DNA of 64,000 nucleotides from Rathayibacter sp. SW19. Lineage in GTDB: Bacteria > Actinomycetota > Actinomycetes > Actinomycetales > Microbacteriaceae. The position numbers were made by a program, and so were the translations under genes. Positions within the stretch are counted from its first letter, which is position 1; every line of letters begins with the position of its first letter. The stretch covers positions 62,001-126,000 of the forward strand of contig NZ_CP133020.1 of the NCBI RefSeq assembly GCF_030866825.1. Direction: 5' to 3'. The notes under the pieces were generated by a model. The model saw only the letters and a program-made list of their open reading frames with translations, was not told the origin of the DNA and ran no database searches. Shown one piece after another: positions 39,989-48,408 of the stretch.

Positions 39989-41605
39989 GTGGCAGAGGTC
40001 GCACGTCGCAATTTTCTCGGGGCGTCTTTGGCGGCCGCCGGAGGTGTCGTCGTTGGTGTCGGCGGCACATTAGGGGTGCAGGCGTTGAACCCTCCCGCGT
40101 CCGCATTTCCCAAGGTCAAAGTTCCCAGCGAAGCTGCGTATCTGCCGATCGACGCTTCGAACATCGACAAGGCCGTCGATCGCGTGGAGTCGTTGATCAC
40201 GGATCTGATGAAGAAGACGGGCATGCCCGGTGTGGCGGCAGCCGTCGTGCACAACGACAAGATCGTCTTCGCGAAGGGTTTCGGAGTGCGCAAGGTCGGC
40301 ACGCACGACGCCGTTGACACCGACACGGTGTTTCAGCTCGCCTCGCTCTCAAAGTCCTTGTCGGGCACCGTCATGGCGGCCGCTGTCGAGAAGGGCATCG
40401 TCGCGTGGGACGACCCAGTGATCAAGCACCTGAAGTCGTTCAAACTGTCCGATGAATACGCCACCAACAACGTCACCCTGGCCGACATGTTCTCGCACCG
40501 CAGCGGGCTCCCCGACCACGCGGGCGACCTGGTTGAGGATCTGGGCTACGACGAGTCGGCCATCCTGAGTCGATTGCAGTATTACCCGCTTGCGCCAATA
40601 CGCGCCCACTACGCATACACGAACTTCGGACTCACTGCCGCCGCGGCGGCAACGGCAGCCGCAGCGGGGATGAGCTGGGATGCCCTCTGCCACGAATTCC
40701 TCTTCGACCCGCTGAAGATGTCGTCGACGAACACGACGTTGGCGGCGTACAAGTCTTCGCCGAAACGGGCATACGGTCACGTTCTCGTCGGCAAGAAGTG
40801 GGAGGCGAAGTACGTGCGCGACCCCGATCCAGAAGCCCCCGCCGGTGGGGTCAGCGGCAGCGTGAAGGACATGGCCGCGTGGCTGCGCCTGCAATTGGCA
40901 GAAGGCAAGTTCGATGGCACGCAGGTGATCGACGCCAAACAGATCCTAACCATCCAATCTCCCCACATGATCTCGGGAGCCCCCGGCACGCCGGCCTCCC
41001 GCGCGGGCATGTACGGATATGGCATCGGTACAAGTCCGGATGCCTCCGGGCGCGTCGTTCTCAGCCACTCCGGCCAGTTCGCCATCGGTGCGGGCACGAA
41101 CTATATGATGATGCCGGCCGAGAAGCTCGGCATCGTCGTGCTCGGCAACGGCATGGCGATCGGACTGGTCGAGGCCGTCACCCGCAGTTTCTTCGACATT
41201 GTCGAGACGGGCGACGTGCGCGCCGACTGGTACCGGCTCTTCCATGACTACCAGTTCGCACCCGGCTATGAGAACCCGAGCGAACTGGCAGGCAAGACGA
41301 AGCCGGCCTCCCCGAGTGCCGCGCCGCCGGCATCCGCCGTGGTCGGAAAATACACGAACGACCTCTACGGGCCGGCCGCTGTGATCGCAGACGGCGATGC
41401 GCTGGTGCTCACGATGGGCGCGAAGCAGGTGCGATACCCGTTGACGCACTGGGACGGCGCGACCTACTCGTACGAGCCGATCGGCGAAAACGCCGCCGGA
41501 ATCTCGGCCGCGACCTTCACGGTGGGGGCCGGTCCGACCACGCTCGCGCTCGAGCCGCTGAACACTGGGCACGCTGAGGGGCTCGGAGTGTTCACGCGCG
41601 TCTGA
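39989..41605 (+). CDS. Tat-exported serine hydrolase (class C beta-lactamase/PBP-like)
   Basis: The 538-residue protein has a twin-arginine signal (RRNFLGASLAAAGGVVVG, residues 6-23) and a beta-lactamase-fold catalytic domain: S119-L-S-K122 motif, YTN triad in YAYTNFG and an HSG-like SHSGQFAIG. A C-terminal domain of about 110 residues (SAVVGKYTND...) is separate. It is a probable DD-peptidase or esterase acting on the cell wall. GTG 39989 starts just before the RR pair. The TGA stop (41603-41605) is inside the first copy of a 14-bp array. Confidence 0.88.
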   Translation: MAEVARRNFLGASLAAAGGVVVGVGGTLGVQALNPPASAFPKVKVPSEAAYLPIDASNIDKAVDRVESLITDLMKKTGMPGVAAAVVHNDKIVFAKGFGVRKVGTHDAVDTDTVFQLASLSKSLSGTVMAAAVEKGIVAWDDPVIKHLKSFKLSDEYATNNVTLADMFSHRSGLPDHAGDLVEDLGYDESAILSRLQYYPLAPIRAHYAYTNFGLTAAAAATAAAAGMSWDALCHEFLFDPLKMSSTNTTLAAYKSSPKRAYGHVLVGKKWEAKYVRDPDPEAPAGGVSGSVKDMAAWLRLQLAEGKFDGTQVIDAKQILTIQSPHMISGAPGTPASRAGMYGYGIGTSPDASGRVVLSHSGQFAIGAGTNYMMMPAEKLGIVVLGNGMAIGLVEAVTRSFFDIVETGDVRADWYRLFHDYQFAPGYENPSELAGKTKPASPSAAPPASAVVGKYTNDLYGPAAVIADGDALVLTMGAKQVRYPLTHWDGATYSYEPIGENAAGISAATFTVGAGPTTLALEPLNTGHAEGLGVFTRV

Positions 41606-41679
41606 CCCCGCGCGTCTGACCCCGCGCGTCTGGCCCCGCGCGTCTGACCCCGTGCGTCTGACCCCGCGTGCCTGACCCC
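41596..41679. repeat. 14-bp tandem repeat, 6 copies, containing a gene stop
   Basis: Six units of the type GCGCGTCTGACCCC (41596-41609 onward) begin in the serine-hydrolase frame. Each unit carries a TGA, so copy changes cannot lengthen the protein far. The rest of the 326-bp gap to 41931 is gene-free: AT-rich sequence after 41830, including the promoter of the HNH gene with TAGAAT at 41920-41925. Confidence 0.92.
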
Positions 41680-41931
41680 ATCCGCACGGCCGCGGGGTTC
41701 CAACAGGGCCGCTGTCTCCGCGATAGCGGTTCAACTCTAGCCGAATATAGATACGACTGATGATCCTTCGGAGATCGGCGCGCGTCGCGGCGGAACGCCC
41801 GAGCGACGGTTGCATTGCCCCTTTTACAGGCGGGCTGCCCGCTCTAAATTGGGCGCACACCCTGTCGAGTTGTGTTATTTAGATTTTGACCGAGTCGAAT
41901 ATATCTTCGATTGTCGTGATAGAATATGATC

Positions 41932-43587
41932 ATGATTTCGATATCCGAGCAGCTGAAGCAGAGCGTGTTGGACGTCTGTGCTGTTCTGGACACCGCCCAG
42001 ACCTCAGCGGTCTCTGGTGGGTCGGGCGGCTCTCTGCCGGCCGTGGTCGACAGCCTGGATGAGGTCGGCTTACAGCGACTGCTATCCGCGGCGGCAACAT
42101 TGCGGTCGGAGACCGATGCGGTGATCGCGGCCGGCGCCGGGGTGGTCGCAAAGCGCTCCGAGCGCGATCTGGGTTATTCGGGGTTGGCGGCCCGCAAGGG
42201 TTACCGGTCTGCGACGGCCGTGATTCAGGCAATCACCGGGTCTTCCCGGAGTGAGGCTGCACGGCAGGTGCGTCTGGGTGAGGCCATGGCAGAGGTGGAT
42301 GCCGCCGCGCGAGCGTTCGAGGCCGGCAAGTGCGCCGGCGACGGCGAAGGTTTCGGCACCGATGACGGCGTTGGTGGCGCGCCCGACCCGAAAGATGGTC
42401 GGCTGAAGGATCCGCTGCTGGCCGGCTCGTGCGGGCCGTCGTCGCCGGCGCTTCCGTGGTTCGAGCCGGTCACCCGGGCGGTGGCGGAACACGCGCTGAC
42501 CTCCGATGGTGCTGCCGCAATAATCCGCGGGATGGGCGAGCCGTGCGACCACTGCGATGCCGAGACGATGCGCGGTGGCGTCACGCAACTTCTGCAGTAT
42601 GCGGCGCAGCTCGCAGCGGAGCGACCCAGTGCCGGCTCGAAGATGTCTGCAAGCCTGGCGCTGAATGCGGACGAGCTGGGCAAGCTGGCACGGCAGATGC
42701 GCGATCAGATCGACCCCGTCGGGGTGACGGAACGGTTCGAGAAGCACTATGAAGACCGGGTGTGGCGGTTCGGCCGCAACAGCTCAGGCGCGCGCACGGC
42801 ATGGGTCCAGTTCGACGACGAGTCCGGCGCGTGGATCGATTCGATCGTCTCTGCGGGAATGCGACCGCGCAGAGGCGGGCCGCGGTTCGTGGATGCTGCC
42901 GAGCGGGCACGTGCAGAAGAATTGGTGAACGATCCGCGCACCAACGAACAGCTGGTCTTCGACCTGATCATGGATACCCTGCGTGCCGGAGCAATCGCCG
43001 ACCCGACCACGGCGTTCGGCACCCGCCAGCCCGGCCTTCGGGTGATCGTGGCCCAAGACGAACTGAACAAACACGATCAGGACGGCAACTTGACCGGAAT
43101 CGGGTTTCTGGAAGATACGGGTGAAGCGGTCCCCCCGGCGATGCTGGAACGGATGCTGTGCGACGTCGGCACCCGCCAGATCACCGTCGACAGCTCCGGC
43201 AACCCATTGGACGTGGGCCGAGAACAGCGCCTATTCACCGCGAAACACAAGGTCGCGATGGCATACCGAGACGGCGGATGCATGGACCCGTTCTGTGACC
43301 AGCCTCCCTCTTATGCCGAGGCTCATCACACAGACGAATGGCATGCTGATCACGGCCGCACCGATATCGCTGACGGCGTGTTACTGTGCCGTTTCAGCCA
43401 TATGCGAGTCCACAATCAGGGGTGGAAGATCCGGCGGGAGGGCTCCGCCTACTGGATGATCCCACCGGCAAACATCGACCCGAACCAGACCCCGATCCGG
43501 ATGCGCAGCAAAGCCGCCTGGCGGCGAACGCGCGCCGGACGAACCGGCGAAGAACAGGCGAGCGCCGGACGAACCGGCGCAGGATGA
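41932..43587 (+). CDS. DUF222 / HNH endonuclease (13E12 family protein), second copy
   Basis: The 551-residue paralogue of the gene at 15893 has the same layout: DUF222 domain then HNH (GGCMDPFCDQPPSYAEAHHTDEW...LLCRFSHMRVHNQGW). The HH pair in the second block of the other copy is SH here (CRFSHM), so one His is changed. ATG 41932 follows TAGAAT (41920-41925) by 6 nt; the earlier ATG 41926 is within the promoter spacing. C-terminal repeats (SAGRTG...) grade into the 15-bp array at 43586. Confidence 0.88.
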   Translation: MISISEQLKQSVLDVCAVLDTAQTSAVSGGSGGSLPAVVDSLDEVGLQRLLSAAATLRSETDAVIAAGAGVVAKRSERDLGYSGLAARKGYRSATAVIQAITGSSRSEAARQVRLGEAMAEVDAAARAFEAGKCAGDGEGFGTDDGVGGAPDPKDGRLKDPLLAGSCGPSSPALPWFEPVTRAVAEHALTSDGAAAIIRGMGEPCDHCDAETMRGGVTQLLQYAAQLAAERPSAGSKMSASLALNADELGKLARQMRDQIDPVGVTERFEKHYEDRVWRFGRNSSGARTAWVQFDDESGAWIDSIVSAGMRPRRGGPRFVDAAERARAEELVNDPRTNEQLVFDLIMDTLRAGAIADPTTAFGTRQPGLRVIVAQDELNKHDQDGNLTGIGFLEDTGEAVPPAMLERMLCDVGTRQITVDSSGNPLDVGREQRLFTAKHKVAMAYRDGGCMDPFCDQPPSYAEAHHTDEWHADHGRTDIADGVLLCRFSHMRVHNQGWKIRREGSAYWMIPPANIDPNQTPIRMRSKAAWRRTRAGRTGEEQASAGRTGAG

Positions 43588-43645
43588 GCGCGCGCAGGGC
43601 GAGCGCGCGCAGGGCGAGCACGCGCAGGGCGAGCACGCGCAGGGC
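43586..43645. repeat. 15-bp tandem repeat, 4 copies
   Basis: Four units of the type GAGCGCGCGCAGGGC start on the last two bases of the HNH stop codon. The HNH C-terminus just before it encodes 15-bp halves too (GCCGGACGAACCGGC twice), so the array and the protein tail have a common repeat history. Confidence 0.9.
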
Positions 43646-43732
43646 CAACAAGCTCCTGGTAAACACGCGCGGAGCTATAACACACAGAGCAATCACGCAC
43701 GCTTTCGATGCGGCTTGCCGGACTGCCGATGT

Positions 43733-44410
43733 TCAGCCGAGTAGCAGCTTGCGCAGCTGGTCCGCGGAATGCACGATCGCCATGGCGCCATCCGCCTCAG
43801 CGGGCGAGCCGTAGCCCCACTCGACGAGAATTGTCGGAATGCCGTTGGCCGTTGCGCCTTCGACGTCGTGCGAGCGGTCGCCGACGAGCACAGCCCGCGA
43901 TAGGTCCACGTCGAGATCCCGAAGGCGATCGAGCGCGTACGCGACGACATCCGTCTTGGTGCTGCGTGATTCGTCCTCAGATGCACCCGCGATCACCTGG
44001 AAGTAATCGGCAATGCCGAAGTGTTCCAGGATGCGTATCGCGCGGGACTCCGGCTTGCTCGTCGCGACGGCGACCGGAATGCCAGCCTCGCTCAGGCTGC
44101 GCAGAAGGCCGACAATGCCGGGAAACACTGCATTGTCGTGCAGGTCGCGGCTGACGGCGGCATCACGGTAGACGGTGAGGGCATTCAAGGCTTCGAGTTC
44201 GCTCATTCCGGCGAACGTGCGGAACGACTCGAGCAGGGGAGGACCGACGTAGGCCAGCAGGCCGGCTTCATCTGGAACCGGCAGTCCGAGCGTCGTGAAG
44301 GTCTGTGTCAAAGACGATGTGATGCCCGGAGCGGAGTCAGTCAGCGTGCCGTCCAGGTCGAAGAGAACACAGGTCCAGGTTCGGGTCAAGGTTGTATTCG
44401 GGTTATTCAT
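43733..44410 (-). CDS. HAD-superfamily phosphatase (phosphoglycolate phosphatase-like)
   Basis: The 225-residue protein has all HAD motifs: CVLFDLDGTLTDSAPG (nucleophile Asp and acid Asp), VATSKPESRA (motif II/III region with Lys) and VLVGDRSHDVEGA (motif IV). The small alpha-helical cap after motif I fits phosphoglycolate phosphatase. Substrate is not certain. It follows NucS and SseB genes in the same direction after a 12-bp gap. Confidence 0.9.
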   Translation of the reverse strand: MNNPNTTLTRTWTCVLFDLDGTLTDSAPGITSSLTQTFTTLGLPVPDEAGLLAYVGPPLLESFRTFAGMSELEALNALTVYRDAAVSRDLHDNAVFPGIVGLLRSLSEAGIPVAVATSKPESRAIRILEHFGIADYFQVIAGASEDESRSTKTDVVAYALDRLRDLDVDLSRAVLVGDRSHDVEGATANGIPTILVEWGYGSPAEADGAMAIVHSADQLRKLLLG

Positions 44411-44422
44411 AGCCTTCCCATA

Positions 44423-44854
44423 CTACGTATCTTCTGCTGAATGCACGCCCAGGGCCATTTCGATGTGCGCTCGAGCGACCACCAGACCGAACGGACCCGG
44501 ATTGAATTGCACGGCCGCAATGTCAGGTGTTTGCACCAATGCGAGGGCTTCCCTCGCCGGCAGGATCGTTGCTTGAACCATAGTGCCAGGGGCACTGGTT
44601 CCGACCGCTTCTTCGAGTGCCTTCATCGAGGTGAACAGAGGGAGCACGCCGTGGCCATCGCTGGAAACCAGCGTGCGCGCCCGCGGCCCGCTCTCCTGCG
44701 TCGACCCCGTGATGTCGACAACGAGGCCGCCCGAAAGCGCCGCGTGCAGCAATGCCGGCAGTGCGTCTTCGCTCTGGGAGGCGTAGACACCCTGGATCGC
44801 AAATTCCACACCGGTGTTGACATAGCTGTGCGGAAAGCGTGCGGATGGTTTCAC
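44423..44854 (-). CDS. SseB-like protein
   Basis: The 143-residue protein begins at GTG 44852-44854. It resembles the SseB/YpsB-like domain common in actinobacteria: FAIQGVYASQSEDALPALLHAAL, GHGVLPLFTSMKALEEAVG, and a C-terminal VQFNPGPFGLVVARAHIEMAL. Cell role is unknown. It begins 13 bp after the NucS stop, so it is likely in the same operon. No ribosome site is clear, so the start is tentative. Confidence 0.7.
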   Translation of the reverse strand: MKPSARFPHSYVNTGVEFAIQGVYASQSEDALPALLHAALSGGLVVDITGSTQESGPRARTLVSSDGHGVLPLFTSMKALEEAVGTSAPGTMVQATILPAREALALVQTPDIAAVQFNPGPFGLVVARAHIEMALGVHSAEDT

Positions 44855-44867
44855 TAGACTGCGCTCA

Positions 44868-45563
44868 TTAGAACAGTCTGGAATCCGTGTCGTCCAAACC
44901 GCGCATGGCGTCGTAATCGAGCACGAGACAGCGGATGCCGCGGTCCTCGGCCAGAGTGCGCGCCTGCGGCTTGATCTCCTGCGCGGCGAACACACCGGCA
45001 ACCGGGGCGAGCAGCGGGTCACGATTCATCAGTTCGAGGTAGCGAGTGAGTTGCTCGACGCCGTCGATGTCGCCACGGCGCTTGAGTTCAACGGCAACGG
45101 AATGCCCTGAGCCGTCGCGGGCCAGAATGTCGACAGGGCCGATCGCCGTCATGTATTCGCGGCGTACGAGGGTGTGGCCTTCGCCCAGTAGCCCGATCTG
45201 TTCGGCGAGCAGTTTCTGCAGGTGAGCTTCGACGCCATCCTTGACGAGCCCGGGGTCGATCCCGAGTTCGTGAGCGGAATCGTGCAGCACCTCGTTGATC
45301 GACACGATGAGCTTGTCCGAGGTTTTGGTGTTGGTGACCGTCCAGAGCTCGGTGACGCCGGCATCCGCTTGATCGGGATCAGGCTCCGCAACGACCAGCG
45401 TGCACGGCGGGCTCATCCAGTTCAGTGGCTTGTAGGAACCACCGTCCGAGTGCACCAGCAGGCTGCCATCGGCCTTCACCATAAGCAACCGCGTGGCCAG
45501 GGGCAAGTGCGCGCTGAGCCGACCGGCGTAGTCGACGGAGCACTTCGCAATTACCAGACGCAC
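44868..45563 (-). CDS. nucS: Mismatch-specific endonuclease NucS (EndoMS)
   Basis: The 231-residue protein is NucS, which cuts both strands at mismatches in the MutS/MutL-independent repair pathway of actinobacteria. It has an N-terminal DNA-binding half (RLVIAKCSVDYAGRLSAHLPLA) and a RecB-like catalytic half (EYMTAIGPVDILARDGSGHSVAVELKRRGDIDGVEQLTRYLEL with the PD-ExK-like D, E, K). The C-terminal DDTDSRLF is the sliding-clamp-binding motif known for NucS. GTG 45561-45563 is the start. NucS is reported to repair mismatches rather than insertions or deletions, relevant to the tandem arrays in this window. Confidence 0.95.
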   Translation of the reverse strand: MRLVIAKCSVDYAGRLSAHLPLATRLLMVKADGSLLVHSDGGSYKPLNWMSPPCTLVVAEPDPDQADAGVTELWTVTNTKTSDKLIVSINEVLHDSAHELGIDPGLVKDGVEAHLQKLLAEQIGLLGEGHTLVRREYMTAIGPVDILARDGSGHSVAVELKRRGDIDGVEQLTRYLELMNRDPLLAPVAGVFAAQEIKPQARTLAEDRGIRCLVLDYDAMRGLDDTDSRLF

Positions 45564-45572
45564 TTCTCGAGG

Positions 45573-46859
45573 CTAACCTACGTGCGAGTGATCCCGCGTC
45601 TTCGCCTTCGCGCCCGCGCTGGGACGCGCGCGTGGGCCGGAGTGCTCTCGCACAGCGCTTGCGCACAGGCCCGAGGCCACCAGGAGCACGAAAATGACGA
45701 ATAGTGCGTTGAGAATGCCGAAGTGCTGGCCGAGGAACCCGATCAGCGGCGGACCAACCAGGAACGCGCAATATCCGATCATCGCGACAGCACTCACCCG
45801 GGCGGCGGCGTGCTGCGGGTCGTCTGCCGCTGCGGACATCCCAAGTGGGAAGCCGAGCGAGCAGCCGATACCCCAGAGCACAGTGCCGATGATGACCAGC
45901 CACAATGGCCCGCCCAGAATGAACATCAGCAGCCCGGCGACACCCATCGCTGCGGTGATGCGAATAGCCCAGACCCGGCCGATTCGGTCGACGAGTGGCC
46001 CGCCAACCACACGCCCCACCGTCATCGCGGCCACAAAGACGCCGAACACGAGCGCGCCGGTGGCGTTGTCCTGGTGGTGCCCATCGACGGTGGCCAGGGC
46101 GATCCAGTCGTTCGCGGAGCCTTCCGTGAATGCCATGCCGAGCATGACAACGCCGATCAGGATCAGACGCCAGTCGCGCCAGACGGAGAGGTTGTCGGCG
46201 AGGCGAGCGCGCCATCCGAGTTTCTCGGCTGGCGTTTCATCGTCACCCAGTTCGTGAACGCGCGGGATGAACCGTGTCGCGGCGAGGGTCGCGACGACCA
46301 GCAGCGCGGCCATTGCGAACAGGTGCCAGGCGACCGGGATGTTCAACCCAGCCGCCGCGGCACCGATTCCCGCACCGATGACGGTGCCCAGGCTGAAGCA
46401 GGCGTGCATCAGCGGCATGATCGTCTTGCCGAGTTGACGCTCGACCGTCGCCGCTTCGACGTTCATCATCACGTCGACGGCGCCGTTGCCGAAGCCGAGC
46501 AGGGCGAGGCCGATCGCTACCAGTGGGATCAACGGAACGATCGTGGTGCCGATGCCGATCAAGACCATTCCGAGCGCAACCAGGCCGAGACCGCACAGGA
46601 TTCCACGACGCGCTCCGAGCCGAGCCAAGATCGGCGCCGAGACGGAAAGGCCGAGGATCGCGCCGATGGAGAGGCACAGCAGCAGCAGGCCGACGCCCTC
46701 TGTCGTCAGTTGCAGGTCGTCGCGCACTCCGGGGATGCGCGCGACCCAGCTGGCGAGCGCGAGACCGCTGAGCACGAAGATCACGAAGACCGCATTGCGC
46801 CAGACGCGCAGTTCGTGGAGGCTGCGCGGCTGCGTCGGCCGGTTGGCGAGTGCGGTCAT
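45573..46859 (-). CDS. MFS transporter (12-helix, YbjJ/Fuc-permease-like)
   Basis: The 428-residue protein has twelve membrane helices, with RNAVFVIFVLSGLALASWVARIP at the start, an RLGARRGILCGL loop (motif A) and GNGAVDVMMNVEAATVE in the middle. This family includes sugar-like or drug-related exporters of the YbjJ type. ATG 46859 starts the cytosolic tail. It diverges from the LacI gene at 47133; a perfect palindrome at 46914-46929, 55 bp upstream, is its likely operator. Confidence 0.88.
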   Translation of the reverse strand: MTALANRPTQPRSLHELRVWRNAVFVIFVLSGLALASWVARIPGVRDDLQLTTEGVGLLLLCLSIGAILGLSVSAPILARLGARRGILCGLGLVALGMVLIGIGTTIVPLIPLVAIGLALLGFGNGAVDVMMNVEAATVERQLGKTIMPLMHACFSLGTVIGAGIGAAAAGLNIPVAWHLFAMAALLVVATLAATRFIPRVHELGDDETPAEKLGWRARLADNLSVWRDWRLILIGVVMLGMAFTEGSANDWIALATVDGHHQDNATGALVFGVFVAAMTVGRVVGGPLVDRIGRVWAIRITAAMGVAGLLMFILGGPLWLVIIGTVLWGIGCSLGFPLGMSAAADDPQHAAARVSAVAMIGYCAFLVGPPLIGFLGQHFGILNALFVIFVLLVASGLCASAVREHSGPRARPSAGAKAKTRDHSHVG

Positions 46860-46913
46860 GGTGAGAAGTTCCAGGGGTACGGGGTCGAGGTGGCAGAATC
46901 GAATCAACAACGA

Positions 46914-46929
46914 ATCGAATCGATTCGAT
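46914..46929. promoter_or_regulatory. 16-bp perfect palindrome, likely LacI-family operator
   Basis: ATCGAATC at 46914-46921 is exactly mirrored by GATTCGAT at 46922-46929, giving the central AATCGATT of many LacI-family operators (CG at the dyad). Partial copies (GAATCGAATC) flank it at 46896-46905. It lies between the MFS start (46859) and the LacI start (47133), so the LacI protein probably binds here. Confidence 0.75.
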
Positions 46930-46989
46930 AAGTCGTTGCGCCTAAGCTATCGAATCAGACCACCGTGGTCAAGGCGAGAGGCGGCGACG

Positions 46990-47136
46990 GTGGGCCACGC
47001 GGACACCGCGATGGACCAGGTTAGCGCGAAGATGGACCAGGCCAGCGCGAAGATGGGCCAGGCCAGCGCGAAGATGGGCCAGGCTAGCGCGAAGATGGAC
47101 CAGGCCACGGCGAATATGGAGGAGTCGAGAGCATGA
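46990..47136 (+). CDS. Possible leader ORF of 7-residue repeats (21-bp units)
   Basis: Five perfect or near-perfect 21-bp units (47011-47115), each beginning ATG, encode MDQASAK-like heptapeptides and run in frame into MEESRA and the TGA at 47134-47136, which overlaps the lacI ATG (47133). A degenerate GTG-started unit (46990-47010) precedes them, so the ORF is 48 residues from 46990 or 41 from 47011. No ribosome site is evident. It may be a translated leader coupled to lacI, or just a repeat array with an accidental frame. Confidence 0.4.
   Translation: MGHADTAMDQVSAKMDQASAKMGQASAKMGQASAKMDQATANMEESRA
47011..47115. repeat. 21-bp tandem repeat, 5 copies
   Basis: Five 21-bp units of the type ATGGACCAGGCCAGCGCGAA + G cover 47011-47115 immediately upstream of lacI. 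Each unit contains an in-frame ATG. Copies 2-4 differ at one or two positions. Confidence 0.9.
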
Positions 47137-48209
47137 CCGACCACGATGCGCGACCGACGCTTGCCGCGGTTGCCGCTCGCGCGGGGGTTTCGGCCTCGAC
47201 AGCATCACTTGCGTTCAGTGGTTCCGGGCCCGTGTCGGCGGCGACTCGTGAGCGCGTGCTCACCGCCGCCAAGGAAATGAACTATGGCGGGCCGGATCCG
47301 CGCGCGCGATCGTTGCGGCGCGGGCGCTCGGGAATCGTCGGCGTCGTGATGGAGGAGCGCGTGAGCGAGGCATTCCGCGACCCGATCCGCATCGCCATGC
47401 TCGACGGCCTGGCCGAGGAATTCGGCACGATCGACGCGGGCGTGCTGATTCTGGCCGAGGCCACTGAGGGAGAAGGCGCCGTGACGATCGCGGATGCGCC
47501 GATGGATGCCGTCGTGTTGCTGGGCTGCAGCCCACGCTATTCGGAGTCGCTGGCCACACTGCGCTCGCGGGGGATTCCGATCGTCGCCATTGAGGGTGAT
47601 CCCGGCGACGGGGTGCTCCAGATCACCCAAGATAACCGGGAAGCAACCCGCTTCGGCGTGGAGCACCTCCGCGACCTCGGGCACACGCGGGTTGCGATCG
47701 TCACGCTGCCGTTCGATCGGTGGCGATCGCGCGGGCCGGTAACGCCCGAGCGTATCGCCGCGAGCACGGTCGCCACGTCGCTTGAGCGGCTGACCGGGGC
47801 GCGTGACGTGTTCCCCGATGCCCCTGCGGTCATCACGGCGGGAAGCCGGGTCGAGGAAGGACGGCTGGCCGCGCGCAGCCTGTTGAACGTGCCGGTCGAG
47901 CAGCGGCCAACCGCGATCGTCGCGCAGAGTGACCTGCTGGCTGCCGGAGTGATCCGCGCCGCCGAAGAACTGGGAATCGTGGTGCCGGACGAATTGAGCG
48001 TGCTCGGCTTCGACGGCGTGCGTGTAGACGGATTGTGGCCATACGACCTCACGACGATGGTGCAGCCCGCGCAGGAGAAAGGCCGCGCGGCCGGTCGCGC
48101 GGTGCTGATGCTGCTGGCGGGGGAGCATCCGGAACCGGTTGGTTTTACGACTATATTCCATCGCGGGAATACGACTGCGCCTCCGCCTCCGCCCCCGGTG
48201 GTCGAGTAG
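47133..48209 (+). CDS. LacI-family transcriptional regulator
   Basis: The 358-residue protein has an N-terminal LacI HTH (TLAAVAARAGVSASTASLAFSG, hinge SAATRERVLTAAKEMNY) and a periplasmic-binding-like effector domain (GIVGVVMEERV, DAVVLLGCS, TAIVAQSDLLAAGVIRAAEELG, LSVLGFDGVRVDG). It is divergent from the MFS transporter and the palindrome at 46914 is a plausible target. The C-terminus ends PPPPPPVVE; the VVE-TAG end is encoded by the left arm of a dispersed repeat (48199). ATG 47133 overlaps the repeat ORF stop. Confidence 0.92.
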   Translation: MTDHDARPTLAAVAARAGVSASTASLAFSGSGPVSAATRERVLTAAKEMNYGGPDPRARSLRRGRSGIVGVVMEERVSEAFRDPIRIAMLDGLAEEFGTIDAGVLILAEATEGEGAVTIADAPMDAVVLLGCSPRYSESLATLRSRGIPIVAIEGDPGDGVLQITQDNREATRFGVEHLRDLGHTRVAIVTLPFDRWRSRGPVTPERIAASTVATSLERLTGARDVFPDAPAVITAGSRVEEGRLAARSLLNVPVEQRPTAIVAQSDLLAAGVIRAAEELGIVVPDELSVLGFDGVRVDGLWPYDLTTMVQPAQEKGRAAGRAVLMLLAGEHPEPVGFTTIFHRGNTTAPPPPPPVVE

Positions 48210-48393
48210 CGCGCGAGGAACGAGCACGCATATCGAGACCTCTGTTTTTCGGCTCAGGAGATCTCGATACACTCGCTGGCGCTCGCTACTCGATCACCGG
48301 GCTGGGCAGTCGGCCCGTTCGTTGGTCGAGTAGCGCATGAGCTTCGGTCCCTGAGCGGAGCCGAAGGGCGAATACGTGTATCGAGACCCATGT
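48199..48393. repeat. Cluster of three dispersed repeats, one with an inserted second element
   Basis: Copy 1 (48199-48243) gives the lacI stop; copy 2 (about 48250-48294) is inverted; copy 3 (48323-48393) has the left arm GGTCGAGTAGCGCATGAGC, then a different palindrome (CTTCGG...CCGAAGG, 48341-48367), then the right arm TATCGAGACCC. This is an element inserted within another. The 199-bp gap to 48408 has no gene. Confidence 0.85.
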
Positions 48394-48408
48394 GCGTACG
48401 CTGTTTTC

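Noticed and set aside
45723..46931. 402-residue plus-strand frame opposite the MFS gene
   Set aside because: Codon pattern and composition are those of an antisense shadow; the MFS frame has clear membrane motifs.
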